Of a stretch of DNA of 39,843 bases, positions 7,406 to 16,271 are shown in pieces. This DNA is from Flavobacteriaceae bacterium. GTDB taxonomy: Bacteria > Bacteroidota > Bacteroidia > Flavobacteriales > Flavobacteriaceae. The stretch spans positions 1 to 39,843 of the forward strand of contig PBNP01000016.1 of assembly GCA_002723295.1 (NCBI GenBank). Reading direction: 5' to 3'. A program made the position numbers and the translations under genes. The notes below the pieces were generated by a model. That model was not told where the DNA came from and ran no database searches. It saw only the letters and a list, made by a program, of their open reading frames with translations. The number at the start of each line of letters is the position of its first letter. Within the stretch, counting starts at the first letter, position 1.

Positions 7406-8437
7406 TTATTTTTTAAACTTTAAAACTTCAGATCTACCCTTTTTGAAAATTTTGTTACTGTTATGTTTCCCCTTTCTAAGTTTTTTTTGTTCTTCATAAG
7501 GCAGTCTTTTAATTTTTCTGCAATTATCAGAACAACACTTTTCATGGATTTGATTACACTTTTCGCATTGAATAAAAAGCAAATGACATGCAGGGTTCGA
7601 ACAATTAATATGAATATCACAAGGGTCCCCACACTGATGACATTTTGAAATAATATCATCAGAAATTTTTTCACTTCTTCTTTCATCAAAAACAAAGTTT
7701 TTTCCAATAAATTTATTTTTAATCCCTAGGGCCTTAGTTTGTCTTGCATAATCAATAATTCCTCCTTGTAATTGAAAAACATTTTTAAAGCCCTTGTGTT
7801 TAAAATATGCGCTAGCTTTTTCACACCTAATTCCTCCTGTACAATACAAAAGCAAACTCCTTTCTTGTTTCCCTTTTATTATATTTTTTTCAATAAACGG
7901 TAGTGATTGTCGAAATGTATCAACATCAGGAGTGATTGCTCCTTGAAAATGCCCTATTTCACTTTCATAATGATTTCTTATATCCACACATATTGTTTTT
8001 GGGTCTTCAAGAAGATTGTTAAATTCTAAAGCATTAACATGAACCCCTTTCTTTGTAACATCAAATGAATCATCAACTAATCCATCAGCTACTATTTTAT
8101 CTTTAACTTTAATTGTTAATTTTAAAAAAGATTTATTATTGTGTTCTATAGCAATATTAATTCTAACTCCATTTAAAAAAGAAATTGAATCTAAATGTTT
8201 TTTAAAAATTAAAAAATTTTTACCAGGCACAGAAAGCTGGGCGTTAATACCTTCGCTAGCAACATATATTCTTCCCAAGATATCTAATGAATTCCATTTC
8301 AAAAAAATATGATTCCTGAATAATTTAGGATTTCCAATATTAGCATATTTATAAAAAGAAAGTGTAAATCTTTCTTCTCTAGCAGATTCAATTATTTTTT
8401 TACGCTGAATAGCGCTTAATTTATTGTACAGTTGCAT
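7406..8437 (-). CDS. trhO: tRNA uridine(34) hydroxylase TrhO (rhodanese family)
   Basis: 343 residues. The N-terminal half is the acylphosphatase-like domain with the family motif GRIYVASEGINAQLS. A rhodanese domain follows (about 140-235) with CVDIRNHYESEIGHF and the active-site loop YCTGGIRCEKA, including the catalytic C199 and the conserved C205. A cysteine-rich tail (KCHQCGDPC onward) is typical of the family. TrhO catalyses oxygen-dependent 5-hydroxylation of U34 in certain tRNAs. ATG 8437 sits 30 bases after a clean -7 element. It heads a likely trhO-gldH-PBP transcript. Confidence 0.9.
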   Translation of the reverse strand: MQLYNKLSAIQRKKIIESAREERFTLSFYKYANIGNPKLFRNHIFLKWNSLDILGRIYVASEGINAQLSVPGKNFLIFKKHLDSISFLNGVRINIAIEHNNKSFLKLTIKVKDKIVADGLVDDSFDVTKKGVHVNALEFNNLLEDPKTICVDIRNHYESEIGHFQGAITPDVDTFRQSLPFIEKNIIKGKQERSLLLYCTGGIRCEKASAYFKHKGFKNVFQLQGGIIDYARQTKALGIKNKFIGKNFVFDERRSEKISDDIISKCHQCGDPCDIHINCSNPACHLLFIQCEKCNQIHEKCCSDNCRKIKRLPYEEQKKLRKGKHNSNKIFKKGRSEVLKFKK

Positions 8438-8466
8438 GCTATACTTTTATGTTTAAAAAAGGGAAT

Positions 8467-8474
8467 CAAAGTTA
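8467..8474 (-). promoter_or_regulatory. Bacteroidota -7 element (TAACTTTG) for trhO
   Basis: The plus strand reads CAAAGTTA, an exact reverse complement of TAnnTTTG, 29 bases upstream of the trhO ATG. No convincing -33 TTTG is seen at 18-21 bases further upstream. Confidence 0.45.
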
Positions 8475-8479
8475 GGTTA

Positions 8480-9808
8480 TTATTTAACAATGTTTTTCTT
8501 TTCCCCAATTAATATTAACTCTTTCTGCCTTCCATTAACATACTTAAAGCCCTTTGATCCAAAATATCCTGCCTCTTCAAGCATTATACGAATTTCCTTT
8601 TTCCATTCTTTTATATATACTCTAGTATTTAATTCAATAGCATAAACTGTTTCTGTCTGTAAAGGATGATCTCCAGACCCTTTAACTCCTCCTTGAGAGT
8701 CCCACATCCCGATAGTAGTGCCCGCTGAATGACCATAGGCGCCCAATGGATGAGTATATATTTGTGGTTTGTATCCCAAATTTTTTGCTTGTTTAAGTGA
8801 TTTGATTAAAATACTATTCCCTGTCTCCCCTTCTATAAAATTATTTGTCAAAACATCTTGAACCGCATTTCCTTCTCTTAAAGCTTGCTCAAGTTCTAAA
8901 GGAGCTTTTGTTTCTCCTCTTTTTAAAACGTATCCCAATTCTTGACAATCAGTATTGAGGCCCAAATAAGAAATCCCAAAATCACAGTGCAACAAATCAC
9001 CAGGTAATATAACATCATATTTCGATTGACCGTCAAAAGAGTATAAATCACTAAATTCATTTCTCTGGACATCTACTGTAGGATGAAACCAAGTTGAAAG
9101 GCCCAAGCTTCGAACTTTTTCTCTAAACCACCACACAACATCCTCTGTTGTTGTTATGCCTGGGGTAATAACAATTGTTGAAAACGCTTCCCTTATTATA
9201 GAATGAGTAATTTCAACAAGCTGACTAAATATAATCATTTCTTTCTTTGTTCTTGTCTCAATCCAAGAGACGACAAGATTTTCTGAAGAAATAATTTTGG
9301 GTTTATATTTTTTAGGTAATGCATTAACAAAAAAATCATAATCTGTTTTAGTTATACCATCAGCAATAGCATAATTATCTGAAAAGTTTATTGCAATGTT
9401 ATTGGGGTTTTTTGAAACTATGTAGTCTGATAGCGCTTTCCATTGATTAGGTTCCTTTTCTTTATTCCATACAGAAGGAATAAGTTTTCCAAAAGGATAT
9501 CGGGTAATAGCAGCAGATGTAAATAAATTATTATTTAATGCAAAAACTAAAATTGTTCTTCTTCTTGCGTTCAGCCATGTTGGAGGCAGTAAGGTTTTAA
9601 TTACTGGATCTTCATTATATTCTCTTGTTATTATAACCCATAAATCTATATTGTGTTTTTTCATTAGCCTAGGCAATAAGTTTTCAATTCTATCCTTTTG
9701 AATTGAGTAAAGAACTTCCGCTTGATCATTTAAGGTTAAAATGTTTTGCCCTTTTAATCCAATACTAGATATAAAGAATATTGTAAAAAAGAATACGAGA
9801 TTTTTCAT
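8480..9808 (-). CDS. exported Xaa-Pro aminopeptidase family (M24) metallopeptidase
   Basis: 442 residues with a cleavable signal peptide (MKNLVFFFTIFFISSIGLKG), so it acts in the periplasm or outside. The C-terminal pita-bread domain keeps the five metal ligands of M24 enzymes: Asp in LLHCDFGISY, Asp in LNTDCQELGY, His in AYGHSAGTT, Glu in YAIELNTRV and Glu in MLEEAGYF. The N-terminal creatinase-like domain (about 25-180) is present. Family members cleave X-Pro bonds or related dipeptides; substrate unknown. It lies upstream of trhO on the same strand, separated by a trhO promoter, and is divergent from recA. Confidence 0.85.
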   Translation of the reverse strand: MKNLVFFFTIFFISSIGLKGQNILTLNDQAEVLYSIQKDRIENLLPRLMKKHNIDLWVIITREYNEDPVIKTLLPPTWLNARRRTILVFALNNNLFTSAAITRYPFGKLIPSVWNKEKEPNQWKALSDYIVSKNPNNIAINFSDNYAIADGITKTDYDFFVNALPKKYKPKIISSENLVVSWIETRTKKEMIIFSQLVEITHSIIREAFSTIVITPGITTTEDVVWWFREKVRSLGLSTWFHPTVDVQRNEFSDLYSFDGQSKYDVILPGDLLHCDFGISYLGLNTDCQELGYVLKRGETKAPLELEQALREGNAVQDVLTNNFIEGETGNSILIKSLKQAKNLGYKPQIYTHPLGAYGHSAGTTIGMWDSQGGVKGSGDHPLQTETVYAIELNTRVYIKEWKKEIRIMLEEAGYFGSKGFKYVNGRQKELILIGEKKNIVK

Positions 9809-9854
9809 ACCATTAAACTAATTAAAAATTTGTTAATAATCCCTTTTATAGCAA

Positions 9855-9886
9855 TTTGAACTAGAAAAAAAGAAATACTACTTTAG
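9855..9886 (+). promoter_or_regulatory. recA promoter (TTTG - 20 bp - TACTTTAG)
   Basis: TTTG at 9855-9858 and TACTTTAG at 9879-9886 (one mismatch to TAnnTTTG) are spaced by 20 bases, the usual Bacteroidota sigma-A spacing, and lie 14 bases ahead of the recA ATG. I see no obvious dyad that would be a LexA-type box. Confidence 0.5.
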
Positions 9887-9900
9887 TAAAAAATAATCAG

Positions 9901-10908
9901 ATGGCTGAAGAAAAATCTGCTAAAATAAAAGCTCTACAACTAACGCTTGATAAATTAGATAAAACTTATGGAAAAGGCTCAGTAATGAAGCTAGGTGATA
10001 GTGCCGTGGTAGAAACTGAAGCTATATCCTCAGGTTCAATTGGCCTGAATATAGCTTTAGGAGTTGGTGGTTATCCAAGAGGAAGAGTAATTGAAATTTA
10101 TGGCCCTGAATCTTCAGGCAAAACAACACTTACGCTACATGCAATAGCGGAATGTCAAAAGGCTGGTGGTATTGCTGCATTTATTGATGCAGAACATGCT
10201 TTTGATCGATTTTATGCAGAAAAATTAGGAATTGACATAAATGAGCTCATTATATCGCAGCCTGATCATGGAGAACAAGCTCTAGAAATAGCTGATAATT
10301 TAATTCGCTCAGGTGCAGTAGATGTTGTAGTAATCGATTCTGTTGCAGCTCTTACACCAAAAAGTGAAATAGAAGGAGAAATGGGTGATTCAAAAATGGG
10401 ATTACATGCTCGCTTAATGTCGCAAGCTCTTAGGAAATTAACCGCATCAATAAGTAAAACAAAATGTACTGTTTTCTTTATTAATCAGCTTAGAGAAAAA
10501 ATAGGAGTTATGTTTGGAAACCCAGAAACTACTACTGGCGGTAATGCTCTAAAATTTTATGCTTCACTAAGACTTGACATTCGACGCTCTACTCAAATAA
10601 AGAGCGGAGATAGTGAAGTTATGGGAAACAAAACTCGAGTAAAAGTGGTAAAAAACAAAGTTGCGCCTCCTTTTAAAACAACTGAATTTGATATAATTTT
10701 CGGAGAAGGAATATCAAAAGTAGGAGAAATTATTGATCTTGGTGTAAACTATGAAATTATTTCAAAAAGCGGTTCTTGGTTTAGCTACGGTGATACTAGA
10801 CTAGGTCAAGGTAGAGATTCTGTAAAATTACTATTAGAAGAAAACCCAGATTTGTTAGAAGAGTTGGAAGAAAAAATTATGAAAACAATTACTGCACTAA
10901 ATAAATAG
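9901..10908 (+). CDS. recA: recombinase RecA
   Basis: 335 residues, the normal size. Walker A is GPESSGKTT (68-76), followed by [10 protein letters not shown] (Walker B), [16 protein letters not shown] and [22 protein letters not shown] (loop L2 region). It forms filaments on single-stranded DNA for homologous recombination and repair, in the cytoplasm. It is a single-gene plus-strand unit with its own promoter and converges on the acyltransferase gene, with 2 bases between the stops. The acidic C-terminal tail is short ([10 protein letters not shown]..). Confidence 0.98.
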   Translation: MAEEKSAKIKALQLTLDKLDKTYGKGSVMKLGDSAVVETEAISSGSIGLNIALGVGGYPRGRVIEIYGPESSGKTTLTLHAIAECQKAGGIAAFIDAEHAFDRFYAEKLGIDINELIISQPDHGEQALEIADNLIRSGAVDVVVIDSVAALTPKSEIEGEMGDSKMGLHARLMSQALRKLTASISKTKCTVFFINQLREKIGVMFGNPETTTGGNALKFYASLRLDIRRSTQIKSGDSEVMGNKTRVKVVKNKVAPPFKTTEFDIIFGEGISKVGEIIDLGVNYEIISKSGSWFSYGDTRLGQGRDSVKLLLEENPDLLEELEEKIMKTITALNK

Positions 10909-10910
10909 TT

Positions 10911-11696
10911 TTAAGAAGCTCTTTGTTTCCATAATTCAACAGCTTGAAGGGCTGATTTCTTAGAGTCTTTAATTAATTCTTGTTCTATAAAGTCTCTTGT
11001 TTGATTTAATAATTTTTTAAAATCACTTTCATTTAGGTTGTCTGTAATAATAGGAGGAAAAATAGACACTCTTAATGCTCCTGGGTAACCATAAGCTGTA
11101 TGCCATGGAAATTTTCTTTTACAATCATATAAAACTATTGGTACAACTGGAAGTTTATGTGCAATAGCAAGCTTAAATGCACCATGCTTAAATTCATTTA
11201 ATAGATTAGATTCTTCCGTATATTCTTTTTCTGGAAAGATAAAAACACTATACCCTTTTTTTAATTTTTCACTAGCTTGACCATAAACAGCATATCTGCT
11301 TTTCTTGTCACTTCTATCAACCAAAATTGCATTCTTTCTATATATAAATCCAAAAAAAGGAATTCTTACTAATTCTTCTTTACCAACGAAAAAAAAAGGA
11401 GTTTTAAATAATCTAAAAATTAACATTACGTCAATATAGCTTGTATGATTGGCAACCAACAAATATGCTTTTTTAGGGTCTAGGAAAAATTTCTCAGATT
11501 TTTTTATATAAAATCCCATTCCTAACATAACGAATAAAGACCAAATATTTCTAGCAAACCAAAATAAAAGATTATATCCTTTAGGCAAAAGGAATGTTAT
11601 GGCTAAAAAAGGGAAAAAACATATAACAGGGATAGTGCAAAGTATATAAAACCATATTCTCCATAAGATCAATAAAACGCGTTGCAGAAGTTTCAT
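10911..11696 (-). CDS. 1-acyl-sn-glycerol-3-phosphate acyltransferase (PlsC-like)
   Basis: 261 residues from ATG 11696. The acyltransferase block I NHTSYID contains the HX4D pair (H84, D89), block III is IFPEKEY (F154-P155-E156, an unusual variant of FPEGTR), and VPIVLYD is block IV. One or two hydrophobic segments precede the domain (about 8-38). It transfers the second acyl chain onto lysophosphatidate at the inner membrane, or acylates a related lipid. A longer frame opens at TTG 11720, but that codon lies inside a perfect -7 promoter element, so I place the start at ATG 11696. Confidence 0.85.
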   Translation of the reverse strand: MKLLQRVLLILWRIWFYILCTIPVICFFPFLAITFLLPKGYNLLFWFARNIWSLFVMLGMGFYIKKSEKFFLDPKKAYLLVANHTSYIDVMLIFRLFKTPFFFVGKEELVRIPFFGFIYRKNAILVDRSDKKSRYAVYGQASEKLKKGYSVFIFPEKEYTEESNLLNEFKHGAFKLAIAHKLPVVPIVLYDCKRKFPWHTAYGYPGALRVSIFPPIITDNLNESDFKKLLNQTRDFIEQELIKDSKKSALQAVELWKQRAS

Positions 11697-11717
11697 TTTA
11701 TAATTACAGATTCGCTT

Positions 11718-11725
11718 CAAATATA
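11718..11725 (-). promoter_or_regulatory. Bacteroidota -7 element (TATATTTG) for the PlsC-like gene
   Basis: The plus strand reads CAAATATA, an exact reverse complement of TAnnTTTG, 21 bases before ATG 11696. It overlaps the TTG that opens the longest reading frame, which argues against that start. Confidence 0.5.
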
Positions 11726-11748
11726 CAAATGATGAATTTAAAAAGAGA

Positions 11749-11780
11749 TTGAATCGCTCTTAATAAAAAAATTACCTTTG
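11749..11780 (+). promoter_or_regulatory. trpS promoter (TTG - 21 bp - TACCTTTG)
   Basis: TACCTTTG at 11773-11780 is an exact -7 match, 16 bases before the ATG. A TTG at 11749-11751 lies 21 bases upstream as a partial -33. Confidence 0.55.
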
Positions 11781-11796
11781 TCTTAAAATTAGTTTT

Positions 11797-12765
11797 ATGG
11801 CTAGAATATTAACTGGAATTCAATCCACAGGGGTGCCTCACCTAGGGAATATTTTAGGAGCAGTATTACCAGCTATTAAATTAGCTAAGAAAAGTAAAAG
11901 CGACTCTTATTTATTTATTGCTGATTTGCATTCGCTAACTCAGATTAAAGATGGAAAATCATTAATTGAAAACAATTTTGCAACTGCTGCAGCTTGGCTT
12001 GCTTGCGGTTTAGATGTTAATAAAACTGTTTTTTACAAACAAAGTGATGTTGGTGAGGTTACAGAATTAGCCTGGCATTTATCATGTTTCTACCCATATC
12101 AAAGGTTAACTTTGGCTCATTCTTTTAAAGACAAACAGAGTCAAATAAATACTGTAAACACTGGCCTTTTTATTTATCCTATGTTAATGGCTGCAGATAT
12201 TTTGCTTTATGATGCTGAAATTGTTCCTGTTGGAAAAGATCAACTTCAACATCTTGAAATCACCAGGGATGTTGCTGCTAGATTTAATAATTTAATGGGA
12301 GAAACTTTTGTAATTCCAAAGCCTTTTTTAACAGATAGCCGTCAACAGATTCTTGGAACAAATGGAGAGAAAATGAGCAAATCAAAAAACAATATTATAA
12401 ATATATTTTTGCCAAAGGAAAAACTGAGAAAACAAATTATGAGTATACAGACGGACAGTACTCCCCTAGAAAAATCTAAGGATCCTAAAAAATGTACTGT
12501 TTTTCATCTTTATTCACTATTAGCTAGTGAAAATGATTCTAGAGACCTAAAGAATAAATACTTAGCCGGAGGAATGGGATATGGAGAGGCCAAACAATTA
12601 CTTTATGAATTATTGTTAAAGAAGTTTAATAAAGAAAGAGATCGGTTTGATTATCTTTATAAAAACCCTCAAGAAGTTCATTCAGCTTTAACTTTGGGAG
12701 CTAAAAAAGCAAGCGTTCTTGCTAAGAAGGTCCTTGAAAGAGTTAGAAAGGCAAGTGGTTATTAA
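11797..12765 (+). CDS. trpS: tryptophan--tRNA ligase
   Basis: 322 residues, normal for bacterial TrpRS. Class I signatures are present: PHLGN (14-18, the HIGH equivalent) in TGIQSTGVPHLGN and KMSKS (192-196). PVGKDQLQHLEITRD is the characteristic TrpRS tRNA/tryptophan-adenylate stretch. It charges tRNA-Trp in the cytoplasm. It is divergent from the acyltransferase gene, with its own exact -7 element. The HU/SPOR gene follows after 55 bases with a separate promoter. Confidence 0.96.
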   Translation: MARILTGIQSTGVPHLGNILGAVLPAIKLAKKSKSDSYLFIADLHSLTQIKDGKSLIENNFATAAAWLACGLDVNKTVFYKQSDVGEVTELAWHLSCFYPYQRLTLAHSFKDKQSQINTVNTGLFIYPMLMAADILLYDAEIVPVGKDQLQHLEITRDVAARFNNLMGETFVIPKPFLTDSRQQILGTNGEKMSKSKNNIINIFLPKEKLRKQIMSIQTDSTPLEKSKDPKKCTVFHLYSLLASENDSRDLKNKYLAGGMGYGEAKQLLYELLLKKFNKERDRFDYLYKNPQEVHSALTLGAKKASVLAKKVLERVRKASGY

Positions 12766-12808
12766 ATGATATTAATAATAATAATTTAGCACAGGAAAAT
12801 AAATTTGT

Positions 12809-12816
12809 TATTTTTG
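12809..12816 (+). promoter_or_regulatory. Bacteroidota -7 element TATTTTTG for the HU/SPOR gene
   Basis: Exact TAnnTTTG match ending 4 bases before ATG 12821, implying a very short leader or leaderless mRNA. The -33 is only a weak TTTAG near 12785-12789. Confidence 0.45.
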
Positions 12817-12820
12817 AACT

Positions 12821-13765
12821 ATGACCCTAGCTAAATGCACTAAAGAATTGCTTTATAAACATGAATGTGTTACTGTTCCAGGGTTTGGAGCCTTTTTGAC
12901 TCGTTCATTTAATTTTGAAATAAATTATAATACAGGAAGGTTCGTTCCCTCACGAAAAGAAATTATATTTAATAGCCTTTTAAAAAGTAATGATGGTATT
13001 TTAGCAAATTATTTAGCTGAAAAACAAAACATAAGCTATAAAAATGCTCTTAGAAAAATAGAAAAAGAAGTGCTTGTTTGGAAGCAAAAACTAAACACTC
13101 AACCACTTTATATAGGAAGCTTGGGAAAGATGTGGATAAACGAGGCAAAAAAGTTAGAGTTTGAGCCATATGGTAAAATAAATTTTGACAGTTCTTCTTT
13201 TGGATTAAGTACTTTTAATCGTCCGCCTTTAAAAATTCAGAATAAAGCAAAAAATCTTTCTATTCAAAGCGATAAAGAAAATTTAATTTTTACCCCTTCA
13301 ACAAAAACACCAAAACTTAAAAGAAGAAAAAAGCTAAGATATACTATAGCTGCAATTTTTGTTCTTTGCTTCTTATATACATCAATATATTTTGGTGAAA
13401 AATATATTCAAAATCAAAAAATTATTAATCAAGAACTTGCCCAAAAAAAAATCTTGTCAAATGTTCAAGCTTCTACTTTTTACTTAGGAAAACTTAATTC
13501 AATTTCAATCAATGTTTCAACAAATTCACCTAAAAAACATTTTAGTGTAATTGCAGGAAGCTTTAGAAATAAAAAGTATGCTAAAAGAAAGTTAGAAAAT
13601 TTAAAAAAACTAGGATATAATAGAGCAGCTATTTTAGATATAAATTTAAATAATATGTATAGAGTCGCTTATGGACGATTTGCCAGTAAAGAAGAAGCAA
13701 TTAAATTGTTGTATTATATTAAATATTCATTAAAAGAAGACGCATGGTATCTTAGTGAAAATTAA
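12821..13765 (+). CDS. HU-CCDC81-like and SPOR domain membrane protein
   Basis: 314 residues. The N-terminal half (about 1-115) looks like the HU/CCDC81-type domain pair of Bacteroidota (CVTVPGFGAFLTRSF, then GRFVPSRKEIIFNSLLKSNDG). A basic stretch KLKRRKKLR precedes one membrane segment (about 175-192), and the C-terminal 75 residues form a SPOR domain (HFSVIAGSFRNKKYAKRKLENL, YRVAYGRFASKEEA). SPOR domains bind denuded peptidoglycan strands, so a septal or cell-wall role is likely. The HU-like half faces the cytoplasm and could touch DNA or a protein partner; this is inference. It is convergent with the EnvC-like gene. Confidence 0.8.
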   Translation: MTLAKCTKELLYKHECVTVPGFGAFLTRSFNFEINYNTGRFVPSRKEIIFNSLLKSNDGILANYLAEKQNISYKNALRKIEKEVLVWKQKLNTQPLYIGSLGKMWINEAKKLEFEPYGKINFDSSSFGLSTFNRPPLKIQNKAKNLSIQSDKENLIFTPSTKTPKLKRRKKLRYTIAAIFVLCFLYTSIYFGEKYIQNQKIINQELAQKKILSNVQASTFYLGKLNSISINVSTNSPKKHFSVIAGSFRNKKYAKRKLENLKKLGYNRAAILDINLNNMYRVAYGRFASKEEAIKLLYYIKYSLKEDAWYLSEN

Positions 13766-13775
13766 ACCTATATGT

Positions 13776-14996
13776 CTACATTCTTAATAACCAATCAGCT
13801 GGGTTTTCAGTTTTCATAGTGTTAAAAACACTAAATTGGATAGTTGTTTTTCCTGTTTCAGAATTTGTAAACGCTTCTCCTAAAACTTGTTTTGAGACTA
13901 CCTTTTCGCCCTTTTTTACAAACACCTTTGAAAGATTTTTATACGCTGTAATATAGTTTCCGTGTTTTACAAGAATAGTTGGATTGCTGTTTTTAAAGCT
14001 TAAAATAGACATGACCTCTCCCTGAAAAACAACCCTTATCTTTTCCTTGTCTTCAGTAGCTATAGTTATCCCATTACTTCTTATTTTAGTGGTTTTAACT
14101 ATTGGGTGTGATTGAGTTCCATATTTTTGAATCACAACTCCCCTGGAAACAGGCCAAGGTAATTTGCCTTTATTTGACTTAAAGTTTTCAGCTAATATTT
14201 TTGCCTCTGGGGTTAGAGAAAAAAAGGATGATGGGGTTTTCCCTGCTTTTATATTAGATGCGGCAATTGCTTCTTTAATCAATCTTTGAATTTCAGAATC
14301 AATTTGCGCAGCAAGTTTTTGTTTATTAATAATTTGATTCTCAAATTTTCTTGCTTTATATTTTAATTCTTTTAATAGATTCTCTCTTTGATTTTGCTCA
14401 CTAATTAATTTTTTTTGCTCTTTTCTTTTTTCATTAATTAAATTATCTTTTTCTCTTTTTTTATATATTAAATCTTTATTTAACTCCTGCAAGTTGTCTG
14501 TTTGAATTTTTATCTCTTCACCTTTTTGTTTCCTATATGAAGTATACTGTCTTAAATAAGTTAATCTTCGATATGCTTGAACAAAATTTTCTGAAGAAAA
14601 GAGAAACATTAGCCTATTATGGGCTGATTTACTTTGATATGCCTTTTTAATCATCATTGCATAATCAGATTTTAAATTTTTTAAATCTACTCGAAGTTTT
14701 TCAATGTTTTTTTGATTAACAATTATAAGGTTATCTAAATAATTTGCCTGCTGGTTATTAACTTTAATTAGTTGATTTCGAACAGTTATTTTTAATTCTA
14801 AGTTCTCAACTTCCGAAAGAGCAGATTGTTTTTTCTTTTTATTTTCAAATAATAAATTATTAATTTTTTTTATTTCATTTCTAAGCTGAATTCTTTTCTG
14901 CTCTAATTCTTTTTGCTTATTTGATGGTGATATTTGAGAAAATGAAATATTACAAAAAATAAAATAAATAAAAATCCATTTATTACAGTTTCTCAT
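13776..14996 (-). CDS. EnvC-like murein hydrolase activator (degenerate M23/LytM)
   Basis: 406 residues: signal peptide (about 1-20), a long charged coiled coil (about 25-245) and a C-terminal LytM/M23 domain from about residue 279. The zinc and catalytic residues of active M23 enzymes are missing: the HxxxD site reads SNGITIA, the central His of YxHL is replaced in TAYKNLS, and the HxH motif is TIQF. This is the hallmark of EnvC-type proteins, which do not cut peptidoglycan themselves but switch on amidases during division. It is the last gene of a minus-strand run, 2 bases after the DUF4292 lipoprotein gene. Confidence 0.85.
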   Translation of the reverse strand: MRNCNKWIFIYFIFCNISFSQISPSNKQKELEQKRIQLRNEIKKINNLLFENKKKKQSALSEVENLELKITVRNQLIKVNNQQANYLDNLIIVNQKNIEKLRVDLKNLKSDYAMMIKKAYQSKSAHNRLMFLFSSENFVQAYRRLTYLRQYTSYRKQKGEEIKIQTDNLQELNKDLIYKKREKDNLINEKRKEQKKLISEQNQRENLLKELKYKARKFENQIINKQKLAAQIDSEIQRLIKEAIAASNIKAGKTPSSFFSLTPEAKILAENFKSNKGKLPWPVSRGVVIQKYGTQSHPIVKTTKIRSNGITIATEDKEKIRVVFQGEVMSILSFKNSNPTILVKHGNYITAYKNLSKVFVKKGEKVVSKQVLGEAFTNSETGKTTIQFSVFNTMKTENPADWLLRM

Positions 14997-14998
14997 AA

Positions 14999-15781
14999 TT
15001 AAACTTTAATTCTTGAATATCCTTCTGGAATATTAAATGGGAATGTCAAATTATCTGGTATTTCTGATCGAGTATATTCGAGAGAAATTTTTGTTTGAAT
15101 GATCCCGTCTGAATAAATTATCATTGTATTACTTGGTAAAAACTTTCCTTCAACTTTTTGAAAATCATTATAAAAGATTATCAAAGATTCGTTATTATTC
15201 AATATAAAACGTTGTTCTTTTAGAAGAAGAGTTGATGGGTCAAAAAAGAAAATGGGTTTAAATTTTTCTTTATTAATTTTGGGTGTTAAAACATAAAAAT
15301 CGGGGTGCTTAATTTGCTCCCATTTCCCTTTTTTTATATCTAATACTGGCTTCCCCAGAAGAAGACTTTCTATGTTTTCGTATCCAAAATTGGTTCCAAA
15401 TATTTTATTTATAAATATTATATCTCCATCATAAAAAGTTTTTTGAAATTTTTCATAAAAGGATACAGATTCAGGCGTTACTAAAAGTTTTGCAACAGGA
15501 ACAATCATATTAGCGCTTAACCATAAAGCCTTGCTTTTTTTTATTCTAAGATTAACTATCAATTGTTGTTTTCTTTTTCCATCATCATATATTACTTTAA
15601 CCCTTGACCTTAAAGAACTAATTTTGGGTGCAGTTGTATTTAAAGCACTAGTTAATTCTGATGTCTTTAAATTCTTTATCGGCTTATTATTTGGAAGAAC
15701 TGTTAAAGTTTTACATGCAAAAAAATTAAATATGACAAGAAGGATAAAAAGAAAACGAGATTTTAAATAAAATAAATGCAT
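14999..15781 (-). CDS. DUF4292 family lipoprotein
   Basis: 260 residues with a lipobox (FNFFAC, Cys23). The mature part is a LolA/LolB-like half-barrel pattern: ISSLRSRVKVIYDDGKRKQQLIVNLRI, ALWLSANMIVPVAKLLVTPESVSFYEK, then FYDGDIIFINKIFG. This matches the Bacteroidota DUF4292 family, thought to be structurally akin to lipoprotein carriers; a role in moving lipid or lipoprotein through the periplasm is inference. It sits between dut and the EnvC-like gene and almost abuts the latter. The start is ATG 15781. Confidence 0.8.
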   Translation of the reverse strand: MHLFYLKSRFLFILLVIFNFFACKTLTVLPNNKPIKNLKTSELTSALNTTAPKISSLRSRVKVIYDDGKRKQQLIVNLRIKKSKALWLSANMIVPVAKLLVTPESVSFYEKFQKTFYDGDIIFINKIFGTNFGYENIESLLLGKPVLDIKKGKWEQIKHPDFYVLTPKINKEKFKPIFFFDPSTLLLKEQRFILNNNESLIIFYNDFQKVEGKFLPSNTMIIYSDGIIQTKISLEYTRSEIPDNLTFPFNIPEGYSRIKV

Positions 15782-15826
15782 TTAATTTAAATTTAAAGCT
15801 TATTGAAAATTAATACTCTTTAGATT

Positions 15827-16264
15827 TTATGTTTTACCTGTACTTCCAAAGCCTTTGTTCCCTCTTGATGAGGGGTCCAATACTTTAACTAAACTCCAAG
15901 AAATTTTTTCAACCTTACTTATGACAATTTGTGCAATTCTTTCCCCTGGTTTTAAAATATATTCTTCTGAAGAAACATTTACCAATATAACCCCTATCTC
16001 ACCACGGTAATCTGAATCAATAGTTCCTGGTGAATTAAGTACTGTTAAACCATGCTTTGCTGCTAATCCACTTCTTGGGCGGACTTGAGCTTCATATCCC
16101 TTAGGCAATGAAATTTTAATTCCAGTCCCTACGACTTTTCTTTCCAAAGGAGAGAGTGTTATTTCAGATGTTAATACAGCTCTTAAATCCATTCCTGAAG
16201 CAGAGTCAGTAGCATATGCAGGTTGAGGATAAGGGCTCTCATTTATTATGGACACTCGAAGCAT
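15827..16264 (-). CDS. dut: dUTP diphosphatase
   Basis: 145 residues, the trimeric dUTPase size. The motifs run in order: AYATDSASGMDLRA (motif 1), RPRSGLAAKHGL (motif 2), LNSPGTIDSDYRGEIGV (motif 3, with the catalytic Asp), PGERIAQIVI (motif 4) and RGNKGFGSTG (motif 5, the P-loop-like tail). It hydrolyses dUTP to dUMP, limiting uracil in DNA and supplying thymidylate synthesis. A 22-bp dyad lies 7 bases upstream of the ATG, so a specific control of this gene is possible. It is 104 bases downstream of atpG. Confidence 0.96.
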   Translation of the reverse strand: MLRVSIINESPYPQPAYATDSASGMDLRAVLTSEITLSPLERKVVGTGIKISLPKGYEAQVRPRSGLAAKHGLTVLNSPGTIDSDYRGEIGVILVNVSSEEYILKPGERIAQIVISKVEKISWSLVKVLDPSSRGNKGFGSTGKT

Positions 16265-16271
16265 AACTTAA

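Noticed and set aside
7420-7707. 95-codon minus-strand frame within trhO
   Set aside because: It is an out-of-frame reading of the cysteine-rich trhO tail without any family resemblance.
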